Source: Leptolinea sp. HRD-7 (GTDB lineage: Bacteria > Chloroflexota > Anaerolineae > Anaerolineales > Anaerolineaceae). From it: a DNA stretch of 64,000 nucleotides. The DNA lies in contig AP024710.1 of the NCBI GenBank assembly GCA_024363285.1, positions 3,256,001 through 3,320,000 of the forward strand, written 5' to 3'. Below, one piece after another: positions 48,331-58,358 of the stretch. The notes below the pieces were generated by a model, which worked only from the letters and a program-made list of their open reading frames with translations, was not told where the DNA came from and did not search any database. The number at the start of each line of letters is the position of its first letter. Within the stretch, counting starts at the first letter, position 1. The position numbers and the translations under genes were made by a program.

Positions 48331-48725
48331 CAACCCGGTGACGCATACTGGTTCGGCAATCCAAACCCTAAGGGTTTTTAAAACCCTTAGGGTTTTAAAA
48401 CACCGTCCCTCCGCTACACATCCTAAAGGTCAAATAAAACCCTTCCTACTTCTCAATCAGCACCCGTTATTTGTGGATTCGCATCGCGCCCAGACTGACC
48501 ATCAACCCGGTGACGCGTATGGATCTAGCCATCCAAACCCTTAGGGTTTTAAAACACCGTCCCTTCGCTACACATCCAAAAGGTCAAATAAAACCCTTCC
48601 TACTTCTCAATCAGCACCCGTTATTTGTGGATTTGCATCTCGCCCAGACTGACTTTCAACCCGGTGACGCATATTGGTTCGGCAATCCAAACCCTAAGGG
48701 TTTTTGAAACCCTTAGGGTTTTAAG
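48331..48725. repeat. Tandem repeat with REP-like TTAGGG palindromes
   Basis: Two full and one partial copy of a unit starting at 48331, 48503 and 48657 (spacings 172 and 154). Each unit begins CAACCCGGTGACGC and carries the palindrome AAACCCTAAGGGTTT and/or its complement form AAACCCTTAGGGTTT (48363-48395, 48535-48549, 48689-48721); units 1 and 3 carry both arms around a 3-base loop, unit 2 a single arm, which explains the length difference. The ~100-base non-palindromic body is about 95% alike between copies. No CDS is credible here. Confidence 0.88.
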
Positions 48726-48757
48726 GCACCGTCTGTCTCATAATAATTCCACCCACC

Positions 48758-49378
48758 TCAAACAAATTCCATTGATTCGCCAAATTTATGATCACTCATA
48801 AATATCGAATGGTCCCTCGCCAACCCTTCACACCCGCCAAACCAGGCCTGCACCGCCTCACGATTTAACCGGGTGACTTTGTCACTCGTCAACGACTCGT
48901 AAGACGAATACGGCCAGTCGCGAAAATCATCAACAAACCCGTGTTTCTGTGGATTCTGATGTATGTACCGAACAACAGCAGTGAACTGTTTGTCATCCGT
49001 CACCATTACACGGCGAAAGGGGTGTTCAAACAGACTTCCCGTGCGTCTGTAGGTTTTGTTGAACCCTTTGGCATAGGCGTTAAAGAAATTCGCGAAAGCC
49101 GTCGATGGATCGGGTTTTGAGACCCTTAGGGTTTTTGAAATCCTAAGGGTCTTGTTTTCACACGAGACCTCACTTTCATTTCTGGTCTTAACCAGCAAAT
49201 GGAAATGATTCTTCAACAGGCAATACGTGTACGTTTCAACGACTGGGTCAATATACTTCGCATAAAGGTCAAGGAAATATTTATAATTCCGTTCCTCACA
49301 AAAGATGTTCTCGCCGTTTATTCCCCGGTTAAAAATGTGATAATACGTATCAGGCTGCAGCGCGGGTGGTCCGGTCAT
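48758..49378 (-). CDS. REP-associated tyrosine transposase (RAYT), TnpA_REP type
   Basis: 206-residue Y1 HUH single-strand nuclease of the IS200/IS605-related RAYT group. HUH ligands are His58 and His60 (KNHFHLLVKT), the likely nucleophile is Tyr138 (VVRYIHQNP), and YYHIFNRG and GSLFEHPFRR are typical. RAYTs mobilise REP palindromes. A REP-like element (49121-49153) lies in frame inside the gene, coding KTLRISKTLRV (residues 76-86). The ATG at 49378 follows GGGGA; a longer reading to 49585 runs through another palindrome and is not favoured. Confidence 0.88.
   Translation of the reverse strand: MTGPPALQPDTYYHIFNRGINGENIFCEERNYKYFLDLYAKYIDPVVETYTYCLLKNHFHLLVKTRNESEVSCENKTLRISKTLRVSKPDPSTAFANFFNAYAKGFNKTYRRTGSLFEHPFRRVMVTDDKQFTAVVRYIHQNPQKHGFVDDFRDWPYSSYESLTSDKVTRLNREAVQAWFGGCEGLARDHSIFMSDHKFGESMEFV
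49121..49153. repeat. REP-like palindrome inside the RAYT gene
   Basis: Arms 49121-49135 (AGACCCTTAGGGTTT) and 49139-49153 pair with one mismatch around a 3-base loop. It is the same element as those flanking the gene and keeps the reading frame open (33 bases, a multiple of 3). Confidence 0.85.
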
Positions 49379-49452
49379 TTTTCCCCGATTCATAAATAAA
49401 CCGATGTTGTATTTGAATTTTACAACAATAATATTGGTCTGGAGGGAAATGC

Positions 49453-49485
49453 AAACCCTAAAGGTTTTTGAAACCTTTAGGGTTT
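49453..49485. repeat. REP-like palindrome upstream of the RAYT gene
   Basis: AAACCCTAAAGGTTT (49453-49467), TTG, AAACCTTTAGGGTTT (49471-49485): perfect complementary arms. Variant of the elements at 48363-48721, on the other side of the transposase. Confidence 0.88.
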
Positions 49486-49572
49486 TAACTTCGACCCAAT
49501 TCATTCTGCTATACAATAAATCAAACCTGCCCCACACCATTCGGGGAAATTTAATCCATAAGAGAGTAAAAC

Positions 49573-50304
49573 ATGAAAAAACCATTCATCCTGCTTGCCC
49601 TTCCCATCCTGATCCTCGCCTGTAACCTCGCCTCGCCCCAACCCGCCATACCGCCGGAACTCACCATCTCCCTCAACCCGGTGACTGTCTCGCCCTACAG
49701 CGACGCCACCCTGCACATCCACGCCAAAAACACCGGCAACACGGATTGGACCAACCATTCCCTGGCGATCGGCTACGCGAAAGTCGATGGCGGCCTGTCC
49801 ATGTTCTCCATCAACCAGGTGCCGGCCAACCTGCCGGCCGGGCAGTCCCTCGATCTGGATATCCCCTGGAAAGTGGATATCAATGATTCTGTCGGGAACT
49901 ATGAACTGCGGATGGTACTGCTGGATGAAAAGAACTATGAAGTGGCCGGCACAAAGACGCCCTTCGTTTACAGTCAACCGGTGATCAGCCTGGTGGTCAA
50001 CCCGCCGGAGCTCACCCCCACGTCACCCGCGGTGATCCATGCCGAAGTGGACAACCGCAACGGCGCAGACATGCCGGCCATGAGATTTGACATCCTGGCG
50101 TCCCTTCAGGGCGAGATTGGCGCCATCATGCTGTTGGAGGTCCCGCTGACGCTCAAGGCCGGTGAGGTCTTTACGCAAGATGTGCCCTGGCAATCGGATG
50201 TTCCCCTGCCCGCGGGCCAGTATACCCTGCAGGCCGTTTTGTTGACCGACCCCGGCTCGGTGCAGATCCAGCAGGTGACTGTCAACGTAACCGTCAAAGA
50301 GTAA
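49573..50304 (+). CDS. Predicted lipoprotein with CARDB-like domains
   Basis: 243 residues. Signal peptide ending LILAC gives a lipobox Cys at residue 17. The rest reads as two Ig-like beta-sandwich domains of about 100 residues (VSPYSDATLHIHAKNTGN, LPAGQSLDLDIPW; LTPTSPAVIHAEVDNRNG, LKAGEVFTQDVPW), the style of CARDB/APHP adhesion domains. Function likely extracellular binding or spacing; not assigned further. GAGAG precedes the ATG. Confidence 0.75.
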   Translation: MKKPFILLALPILILACNLASPQPAIPPELTISLNPVTVSPYSDATLHIHAKNTGNTDWTNHSLAIGYAKVDGGLSMFSINQVPANLPAGQSLDLDIPWKVDINDSVGNYELRMVLLDEKNYEVAGTKTPFVYSQPVISLVVNPPELTPTSPAVIHAEVDNRNGADMPAMRFDILASLQGEIGAIMLLEVPLTLKAGEVFTQDVPWQSDVPLPAGQYTLQAVLLTDPGSVQIQQVTVNVTVKE

Positions 50305-50539
50305 CAGTAATTATCTCTTCCCCTCCAGGATTCCAATTAATCCGGCGATCAGGCAGAGTGTTGTTCTTATAATGGAAATCTCATCAATCGCAAGGTTTTT
50401 AATGGACGAATAAATATCCCGTTTGCCAAACCTGCCGGATTCTGTATTAATTATTGTCAGGTGTTTTAGACAGGCAAAATCCCCAACAATAATAAACGTT
50501 AATCACAGGTAGCAATGAGATTATGTTCCGGAGGAAAAC

Positions 50540-53209
50540 ATGCGGAAAGTGACAGAATCATTTCCACAATCACCCCGTAAAGGGATGATCGACCCTGCCG
50601 GATTATGGCTCTTAGGGTTGGCACTTACCACAATCCTTTTTTTCGTTACATCATGCTCTCCCGCCGGGGTGATCGCAATCCTCCCCACCCCGGTTGAAAC
50701 GGATGCCTGCTGCCTGAATGAGATCCCCGGCCTCGAGTTGACGATCGCCGCGGACAAGCCCGCTCCGCATAGCGCTAACACCCGTCCACAACCCGCGGCT
50801 TCCTCCACACCGGAACCGTCCCCCACCTCCATTCCGCTCCCTCCTTCTGGTGATTGGGCCATCAACCCGGAAAATGCCACCAGCCTTGAAAAGCTTGTGG
50901 AAGTCAAACCGGCCCAAATCGGCATACCGTATGAGATCACCTGGTCACCTGACGGGAAATATCTGGCTGTTTCAGGCAACAGCGGACTGGCGCTGTTGAA
51001 CGGAGAAACCCTCGAACTGGAGCGCGTGCTGGAAACATCCGGCGTCTTTGCCCGCGTCACCTTCAACACAGATGGAACGCTGCTTGCCGCTTCCGGGTTT
51101 ACATCCGGCATTTCGCAGATATGGGATGTAGAAACCGGCCGCGTGGTTCAAACCTTCTCGGGAACACGCGGACTGTCAGCTATCAGCCCTGATGGCAAAA
51201 TATTCGCCTCCCTGGAAGAAGATCCGCAGTTCCCGGATTCCGGTGAGAGCTATCAGGAAGTAGTTTTGAGAAGGTTCAATCTTCAGACCGGCAAACTGAT
51301 GGGTGAAACCCGCGCAAAAGCCAACCTCGCCCGGTGGATCGGGTTCATGCCGGAAATGACCGGGATGGTCTTCAGCCCGGATGGGCGCACAATCCAATCG
51401 GTCAATACTCTGGGAGACATCTTCCTGTGGAATACAGCCGACGGCCGGTTATTGAACACATCGCTCAACAACACCACCCGCCAGCGTTTAAGTTCTGGCT
51501 ATTGTTTTTCCGATGACGTAGGAAAAACCGGCTATGGAGTCCTGTGCCGCGTTACCTATCATGATCCTCCCTGCACCGAAGATAACGTCAATTGTGTCTT
51601 TGAGGTTAAAGGGCGCTATGAATTGGGCCTCTGGGATACCGGTCAACTCAAGCGGCAGTCAAACCTGATCATCCACGATCCAACAGAAACCTACACGCAT
51701 GTGTTGGTTGACCGGCCGGCGAACCAGGCTCTACTCGTGAGTAAAGACCGATTGGAGATATGGAAGTTCAATCAACCGGCGAAGAATGTAAGTGAGTTCT
51801 CAGGGGATTCCCTGCCGGATTGGATGAAACGCTGGCAGGCTTGTGAAGACTGCCCGGCGCCGTTGCTGGCCCTCAAACCCGGGGCGTCAAACAACCTGAT
51901 TGCCGTGTCACACATGGACCGGATTGAGCTGTGGGATTATGAGGCTAATCGCGCCATTGTAACGTACACTCACCCCGTCCAGAGCGTGACGTCCGCCGCG
52001 TTCGGGTCTGTCAACGGTGAACCGGTCCTATATTCGGGTTTATCCGGCGGCTCGTTTGAACAACGGAATATGAAAACCAGTCAGTCGTCAACATTCATAA
52101 TCGCGTCCTCCTCCCTGCCAATACTTCAAATCGCCGCCGCTCCGGATGAAAAAACTCTGGTTATCGCCGATAAAGATAACCTCAACTGGTATAACCAGGC
52201 ATCCGCGGAAGTTCTCCGCCGCGAAAAATTCCACGAAGGTGACTTTTTTGCCGCCCACCCCCAGACCGGGCTATTGATCGCCGGGGTTAGCAACTATTCG
52301 GATGATGGATATTACAGCGGCAGCACTCTGTACGCGCGGGATATGGTCACCGGTGACACACATTGGAAACAGGAAGTCGACGCAAGCCGCGCGGCATTAA
52401 GCCCGGATGGGCTGTGGCTGGTTTCGATCAGAGACGCGGATTACCGGATCTTCAACGCGGTGACCGGTGAAGACGTTCTATCCCTGAAAATTTCGCGCGA
52501 TGGGTTATCTCCACGGGCTATCGCTTTAAGTCCGGGTGGCAGCCTGTTGGCTTATAGTTCGTTTGACGGCGCCTTCCTGCTGGTGGATGTCAACTCGGGG
52601 CAGGTGGTGACGGAAGTACCGGTATCACAGAAAACAAGCCTGATCGCGTTCCATCCCTCCGGCTGCCTGCTCGCGGCCGGTGATGGTGACGGCGCAATCC
52701 TGATCATGGAAACAAAAACCGGCCGGATCATCAACACGTTTGCCGCGCACACGGGAGCGGTCAAAAGCCTGGCGTTCAATCCGTCTGGCAGTCTCCTTTT
52801 GAGCACCGGAGAAGATGGCGCCGCTCGTGTGTGGGGGAAGCCCGGCGCGCAGGAATGGCTGTTGGCGGGCTATACCGGTCAAACCTGCCGGCTGGGAGAC
52901 GCGCCCCATCCGGTCACCCCCACGCCGACCGTCCCAACGGCAACACCACTACCCGCCACCGCCACACCCGATCCATCCATCCTGACCCGAACATTGAAAC
53001 TGACAACCCCGAAGATGACCGGCAATGATGTTCTTTTCCTGCAAAACCGGCTGTATGCGCTGGGGTTCACACAGGTGGGCACCCCTGACGGAATTTTTGG
53101 CGTGAATACAGATCAGGCGGTTCGTTCATTTCAACAGAAGAACGGGTTGGAAGTAGATGGCATTGTAGGCCCGGCGACCTGGAGTAGACTTATTAACGCC
53201 GTGCCGTAA
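50540..53209 (+). CDS. WD40-propeller lipoprotein with C-terminal peptidoglycan-binding domain
   Basis: 889 residues. The N-terminal hydrophobic stretch ends FFVTSC, a lipobox; then a Pro/Thr-rich linker and WD40-like blades (ITWSPDGKYLAVSG, FSPDGRTIQSVNTLGDIFLW, LAFNPSGSLLLSTGEDGAARVW), a PT-rich linker and, from about 820, a PG_binding_1 domain (MTGNDVLFLQNRLYALGF, DGIFGVNTDQAVRSFQQKNG, VDGIVGPATWSRL). It probably docks to peptidoglycan while presenting the propeller. SD GGAGG before ATG. Confidence 0.86.
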   Translation: MRKVTESFPQSPRKGMIDPAGLWLLGLALTTILFFVTSCSPAGVIAILPTPVETDACCLNEIPGLELTIAADKPAPHSANTRPQPAASSTPEPSPTSIPLPPSGDWAINPENATSLEKLVEVKPAQIGIPYEITWSPDGKYLAVSGNSGLALLNGETLELERVLETSGVFARVTFNTDGTLLAASGFTSGISQIWDVETGRVVQTFSGTRGLSAISPDGKIFASLEEDPQFPDSGESYQEVVLRRFNLQTGKLMGETRAKANLARWIGFMPEMTGMVFSPDGRTIQSVNTLGDIFLWNTADGRLLNTSLNNTTRQRLSSGYCFSDDVGKTGYGVLCRVTYHDPPCTEDNVNCVFEVKGRYELGLWDTGQLKRQSNLIIHDPTETYTHVLVDRPANQALLVSKDRLEIWKFNQPAKNVSEFSGDSLPDWMKRWQACEDCPAPLLALKPGASNNLIAVSHMDRIELWDYEANRAIVTYTHPVQSVTSAAFGSVNGEPVLYSGLSGGSFEQRNMKTSQSSTFIIASSSLPILQIAAAPDEKTLVIADKDNLNWYNQASAEVLRREKFHEGDFFAAHPQTGLLIAGVSNYSDDGYYSGSTLYARDMVTGDTHWKQEVDASRAALSPDGLWLVSIRDADYRIFNAVTGEDVLSLKISRDGLSPRAIALSPGGSLLAYSSFDGAFLLVDVNSGQVVTEVPVSQKTSLIAFHPSGCLLAAGDGDGAILIMETKTGRIINTFAAHTGAVKSLAFNPSGSLLLSTGEDGAARVWGKPGAQEWLLAGYTGQTCRLGDAPHPVTPTPTVPTATPLPATATPDPSILTRTLKLTTPKMTGNDVLFLQNRLYALGFTQVGTPDGIFGVNTDQAVRSFQQKNGLEVDGIVGPATWSRLINAVP

Positions 53210-53232
53210 TGCCGTTTATACAAACCGGCAGG

Positions 53233-53673
53233 TTATTTCAAAATAACAAAATAGACCAGACAGCAATAAGCTATACCAGCCAGAGCCAGAGCGATCTCTG
53301 TTTTTGCCAGCCAGCGCAGTGACCCGGTCTTGTCAAACACATATTTTTCCCACCCCGCGGAATGAATTCCCGTTACCAGTGACAATACCGCGTCAAAGAT
53401 CACCAGCGCGGAGAGCGGGAACACTACCGGGAACGCCGTATATGTGCCAAATGCCAGGCTGACAAGCAGACCCGCAAAGAGACCCAAGATCAAAACCAGA
53501 AAAATCCACCGCCGGACAGTAGTGTCGTATTGATTAAATTTCGGTGTCAATTTCTTGATTCTGGCTTTATTATGGGTTGGCTGTCTGGTAATGGCAAGAT
53601 AAAAAATTGAAAACACACAAATGACCAACGATAGGTACGCAGGAGATGTGGCAATTAAAGTATGCAGGCTCAT
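53233..53673 (-). CDS. Small polytopic membrane protein
   Basis: 146 residues with four hydrophobic segments (about 9-27, 53-75, 77-98 and 121-143) and basic loops between. No family recognised. Convergent with the WD40/PG-binding gene, 24 bases between stops; its start faces the response regulator stop 69 bases away, on the same strand. Confidence 0.65.
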   Translation of the reverse strand: MSLHTLIATSPAYLSLVICVFSIFYLAITRQPTHNKARIKKLTPKFNQYDTTVRRWIFLVLILGLFAGLLVSLAFGTYTAFPVVFPLSALVIFDAVLSLVTGIHSAGWEKYVFDKTGSLRWLAKTEIALALAGIAYCCLVYFVILK

Positions 53674-53741
53674 TTTTAAGGACTCACCCCATTCTGGAAG
53701 TAGAGTCTATTGTAATGTCAATTTTTAGATATCTCGATCAG

Positions 53742-54845
53742 TTACACCAGTTCAGCATAAATTCGCATGAACTCATCCTGACGATCGGAAAAGGCATCAA
53801 CTACTTCCGGGTCAAAGTGGATGCCTCGTCCTTCCAGGATAATTTTCATACTGGTTGCGTGATCAAAGCCTGTCTTATATGGGCGTTTAGAACGCAGCGC
53901 GTCGTACACATCTGCAACGGCCAGAATTCTGGCAGACATGGGGATATCCGTGCCCTTCAGTCCATCCGGATAACCGCTGCCATCCCATTTCTCATGATGT
54001 GAACGCGATATCTCAATACCCAGGTTAATAAAACTGTTCTTGGTATACCGATTCTTCACCGTCTGCAAAAGGTCAAACCCGATCACCGTGTGTGTTTTCA
54101 TGATCTCAAATTCATCCGGTGTCAATTTACCCGGTTTTAGCAGAATGTAATCCGGTATGCCCACCTTGCCGATATCATGCAACGGGCTAGCATGAGAAAT
54201 ATTATCAACATATAACGGAGTTAAAAGTTTTTTATGCTTCGGATTTTCCGCGAGGCATGTTACTAAAAGTCGGCAAAAGTATTGAATACGCTCAATATGC
54301 CGGCCAGTATCTTCATCACGATATTCGGCCAGCTTGGCCAACGCCAGAATAGTGGCCATCTGAGAATCAGATATTTCTCTGACCTGTTCAATAACTTTCT
54401 CTTCGAGAAAATGGTTGTAATTTTCGATCTGGTGCTGAAGGTTTGCCAGGTGCAGGTGATTCTCCACGCGCGCCCGCACTTCTTCCAATTGAAACGGCTT
54501 GGTAATGTAGTCCACCCCGCCTACGGTAAAAGCCCTTACTTTATCCAGCGGCTCCGTCAGGGCACTGATGAAGATCACCGGAATATGGTTAAGTTTAGGA
54601 TTCTCTTTAAGGCGGGTACATACTTCATATCCGTCCATATCCGGCATCGTAATATCCAGCAAGATAAGGTCTGGCGCGTTAGTCTCAGCCGCTTTCAGTG
54701 CGGTCTTTCCATCCAAGACCGGGCGAACTTTGTATCCCTGCTGCTTCAACATCCCGGAAAGTACCTGAATGTTGGCGAGGGTATCATCAACAATTAATAT
54801 ATCAGCCGGGTCAGCAGACGATACATGTGAAAATTCCAACGTCAA
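53742..54845 (-). CDS. Response regulator with HD-GYP phosphodiesterase output
   Basis: 367 residues. REC domain (about 14-130) with phosphoacceptor Asp64 ([13 protein letters not shown]) and switch Thr/Lys in KPFQLEEV. The HD-GYP domain (about 160-355) carries [10 protein letters not shown] (His near 223), the [13 protein letters not shown] signature and further metal ligands, so it should hydrolyse cyclic di-GMP. Its ATG overlaps the stop of the histidine kinase by 4 bases, so the two form one signalling pair. Confidence 0.94.
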   Translation of the reverse strand: MTLEFSHVSSADPADILIVDDTLANIQVLSGMLKQQGYKVRPVLDGKTALKAAETNAPDLILLDITMPDMDGYEVCTRLKENPKLNHIPVIFISALTEPLDKVRAFTVGGVDYITKPFQLEEVRARVENHLHLANLQHQIENYNHFLEEKVIEQVREISDSQMATILALAKLAEYRDEDTGRHIERIQYFCRLLVTCLAENPKHKKLLTPLYVDNISHASPLHDIGKVGIPDYILLKPGKLTPDEFEIMKTHTVIGFDLLQTVKNRYTKNSFINLGIEISRSHHEKWDGSGYPDGLKGTDIPMSARILAVADVYDALRSKRPYKTGFDHATSMKIILEGRGIHFDPEVVDAFSDRQDEFMRIYAELV

Positions 54846-57232
54846 CTCCTTCCATGAAGCAGACTGAGTACATCGTCATATTGTAATTTATCCGCCAGCT
54901 CCTGCAGCTTTGCGGCGGCATGCGGATACTTCGGGATAATCTGTTCTACTGCATCAAACAAACTGTCAAGATCCGCGCTGACACACGCTGAAATCATCTT
55001 TGCCCGTATCTCATCCGGTATGGAATTGAATTCATCTGCCGGGAATTCCGGACTGTTCATTCCCAGAGCGAATTCTTCACGTCGTTTTTCTGACGAATGG
55101 TAGGTATATTCAATGCCCAGGCATTGTGCTACCAGATCAAACAGGTCTTGCTCCTGGATCGGTTTACGCAAATACCCGTTCATTCCGGTGCTCAGTATGG
55201 TTTGTTTTTCTTCTTCAAACGCGCTGGCCGTCGCGGCAATGATCGGAACCGCTTTACCACCATTTTTCTCCCTGATTTTAACCGTTGCCTCTAACCCATT
55301 CATCACCGGCATCCGGATATCCATAATGATCAAATGAGGGTGCATTTTGTTCCAGATATCTACTGCTTCACGCCCATCAGATGCCTCAATAACATCAAAA
55401 CCTACAGGCGTCAGAAGAGAGGCGATCAATTCGCGGCTCTCTTTTACGTCATCCACTACCAGTATCCGATATGTCCCCTTTGAATCTTTTATTCCGCTGA
55501 TCTTATGTCGGGGAGTTTTTCTTCCAGGTTGAGCAGACTTATCCTCCCGCACTTTGATTTCAAGGGTAAAACAACTTCCCACACCGGGTTCGCTGGCAAC
55601 GCTAATTTGTCCTCCCAGCATTTTTGCAAATCGTTGACTGATGGCCAGCCCCAAACCTGATCCACCTTCTTTTATTCCTCCCGGCGCCTGCTGAAAAACC
55701 TGGAACAAAGTCTGTATATCTTCCGCCGTAATTCCAATTCCACTATCTTCGACTTGAAACATCAGGTTCCATTCATCATTATCACAGTATTTCGCGTCTA
55801 CAATACAGCGGATCTGGCCATGTTTGGTGAATTTGACAGCGTTACCGATCAGGTTTATCAATATTTGGCGGATCTTACTTTCATCAGAAACAATAGTCTG
55901 CGGTACTCTGTCTTCAATAATCAGTTCAAATACCAGGCCCTTTTCGTCCAATCGGACCTGGAACATAGATTTTAGATCTTGGAGCATTCCATGCAGGTCA
56001 AATGTCGATTGATTAATTGTCGCCCTGCCCGCCTCGATCTTTGAAATCTCAAGAATATCATTTATTAATTGCAGCAGATGTTCACCGCTTTTATGGATAG
56101 TCATCAACTGGTGACGTTGCTGTTCAGTAAATCCAGGTTCGCGAAGCAAAAGCTGCGAAAATCCAAGAATCGCGTTTAATGGTGTTCGAATCTCATGAGA
56201 CATATTGGCCAGGAACGTGCTTTTCGCTTTATTGGCTTCTTCCGCCTGAAGCTTGGCTTCTTCCAATGCCTGAGCATCTTTTTTCTGTTGGGTAATATCC
56301 CGGGCAATGCCCACCAAACCGATTACTTGATCCTGGTTGTCTCGCAATGGAACTTTAGTCGTCATATTCCAACCTTCATTCCCATCCGCGTCAACCATTT
56401 TTTCAACAATATTGGCAAGCGGTTCCCCGCTTTCCATTACCCGTAGATCATCTTCGACATATTTTGTCGCTAGATCCGGTGGGAAAAAATCGTGGTCACA
56501 CTTGCCAATCAGTTGACTGGGGTCAGAGACCCCCATTTTTTCCGCATCTTTCAGATTACTTAATGTGAACCGGCAATTTCGATCACGTGCGAAGATCTGA
56601 TCCGGTATGTTATCAATAACGGTACGAAGCAAACGTCTTTCTTTATCCAGAGCTTCACGTGTCGCCAGTATTTCGCTGTAAATTCGTGCGCGCCAGATAG
56701 CATTTGACGCATTCTCTCCTATGGCTTCCAGTAAGTTGAGATCTGAGGCTGAAAGCACGCGATCAGCCATAGTCTCTACAATCAACAACCCGGTAACTGT
56801 GTGTTGGTCAAAGAGTGGAACAACAATCTTTGAACAAACCGGAACAGATGGATCCAGTTCAGATTCGCGTTTAGATACTTTTCGATTTAAAACGGATTTC
56901 TTAGCTTTGATCGCTGCCCATTCTGATCCGTTAGTTTTTTTAATTCTTTCCCGAACTGTTGTATATCCCACCTGATTCTGTAAGACAAGTACATCATTTT
57001 CCAGAAGGTAAAGACTTACCATCGGATAGCCGAATAACACAACCGTTGATTCAGTTACAATTTTTGCGATCGATTTGAGATCCAATTGCCGCGCGATCGC
57101 GCTTCGCAAACGGTCTAATAAAAGAAGTTCATTGATCTGGTGCTGAGCGGATTGGTATAGCTCAAAATATCGTGTTTCACCCGGTTCAATACCTTTTTCA
57201 GAGACTGCCATGTGTGAAACATCATTGGTCAT
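54842..57232 (-). CDS. Hybrid histidine kinase (GAF-PAS-HisKA-HATPase-REC)
   Basis: 796 residues, no clear membrane helix, so cytoplasmic. Order: GAF (about 35-185), PAS/PAC (about 205-325, [17 protein letters not shown]), HisKA with phospho-His near 346 ([12 protein letters not shown]), HATPase with [13 protein letters not shown] and [10 protein letters not shown], and a C-terminal REC with Asp near 637 ([12 protein letters not shown]). The GAF and PAS domains suggest sensing of a cytoplasmic ligand or redox state. Upstream are 352 bases without genes. Confidence 0.94.
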
Positions 57233-57584
57233 TTTTCACCCGGTTGTTCCTGAATTTCTTCGTGTGCGGCTAACCGACGTATTCGCAATACTTTATCTCA
57301 AAAACTGACTGTCTTTCGAAAATGTCAGAACCAATTACCGATAAATTCTTTACCAATTCGCAAAAACCAGTTCTTTCAAAAAAATATTTTGAGCTGTCGT
57401 TTTCTGACAGCTATTATTAAACAAGCTCAATACTTCTTATATTATGCAAATTTTTTGCCAGAATTAATCTAAAAAAAGAGTAAAACTTTTTATTTATGTG
57501 AAATTTACTCCGTTCAAATGAGCTTTTTGAAAACCGGCAAAAAGGAAATGGATCCTGATATGTGTCAGGATCCATCAGTTTTAT
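57233..57584. other. Intergenic region, mostly AT-rich
   Basis: 352 bases. It holds the 5' leader of the histidine kinase on the minus strand, a small hairpin AGCTGTC-gttttct-GACAGCT (57392-57412) of unknown role, and the nitroreductase terminator (57548-57575). No promoter with good consensus and no RNA gene were identified. Confidence 0.6.
57548..57575 (-). terminator. Terminator after nitroreductase
   Basis: ATGGATCCTGA (57548-57558) pairs with TCAGGATCCAT (57565-57575), 11 bp, 6-base loop. On the minus strand it is followed by TTCCTTTTT. Confidence 0.75.
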
Positions 57585-58160
57585 TTAGAGCCAGTGAACG
57601 ACCTCATCAATTGATTTGCGTTTGCGCGCGGCGGGATGCTCATCTGCTATGCCAAAGCTGACTGCCGCTATCATTTCTGTTGATTCACCCAGCCAATCAC
57701 TGATTTCTTGATACGCTGAGAATACATCACATATCCAGAGAGAGCCAATACCCATCTCTTCGGCCATTAATAACATATTCTGTATACAAGCCCCCACCGA
57801 TTGAACATCCACCACATCGGAAAAATGTTGACATTGAGAACCGGCCAGCCATGGTTTAGTACGGTTTGGCCGGAAGATGAACACGGTAACAGGAGCCTGA
57901 GCCATAACATCAAATGAATGTTTCGCCCCCGCCACATCCTCACCATCCTTTACCCGGTTGGCTAAACCTTCATTCAGGCGCTCTACCATTTCCGCGCGCT
58001 TATCGCCCTGTACTACATAGAATTTCCATGTCTGACGATTGTTGCCGGATGGCGCAAGAATACCAGCCTGAAAGATCCGCAACAGACTTTCTTTCGGAAT
58101 CGGATCAGCCTTAAATTTACGGATACTCCTTCGACTGGATATTAAATCAAATACACTCAT
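57585..58160 (-). CDS. Nitroreductase family protein
   Basis: 191-residue FMN oxidoreductase-like protein. SRRSIRKFKADPIPKESL (9-26) is the usual N-terminus with the Arg residues that bind FMN, then LAPSGNNRQTWKFYVV and GACIQNMLLMAEEMGIGSLWI. Probably NAD(P)H-dependent reduction of quinones or nitro compounds; substrate unknown. GGAGGAAG precedes the ATG. Followed by a terminator. Confidence 0.88.
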   Translation of the reverse strand: MSVFDLISSRRSIRKFKADPIPKESLLRIFQAGILAPSGNNRQTWKFYVVQGDKRAEMVERLNEGLANRVKDGEDVAGAKHSFDVMAQAPVTVFIFRPNRTKPWLAGSQCQHFSDVVDVQSVGACIQNMLLMAEEMGIGSLWICDVFSAYQEISDWLGESTEMIAAVSFGIADEHPAARKRKSIDEVVHWL

Positions 58161-58358
58161 TTCTTCCTCCCAATAAGTTTATTAATTCAAAAATGTGTGT
58201 TCCGAACCACAGGTTCAGACGTGTTAGCAAAGATAGTGTTCGATATGGTGGATTACAAGACTTGATTAATTCAGAAAATCGTCACAAAAGTCAGATTCTC
58301 TGGTTCTGTGATAATCAGAAAAAATCAAACCGTTCCCTGTGTGTACGTTTCGAAGAGT

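Noticed and set aside
48302..48707. Open frames encoding proteins with NPVTHTGSAI-like repeats
   Set aside because: They arise from the tandem repeat, have no SD and read through palindromes; not genes.
48363..48721. Telomere-like TTAGGG repeats
   Set aside because: The hexamer occurs only inside palindromes, not in tandem arrays, so telomere function is unlikely.
48331..48725. CRISPR array
   Set aside because: The repeated units are 150-170 bases long, contain large palindromes, and have no short regular repeat-spacer pattern or cas genes nearby.
49379..49585. N-terminal extension of the RAYT up to 49585
   Set aside because: The reading passes through an upstream REP palindrome and the lipoprotein promoter area; family homology starts at the 49378 Met.
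53742..57232. Plus-strand frames across the histidine kinase and response regulator
   Set aside because: Shadows of strong minus-strand genes without family motifs.
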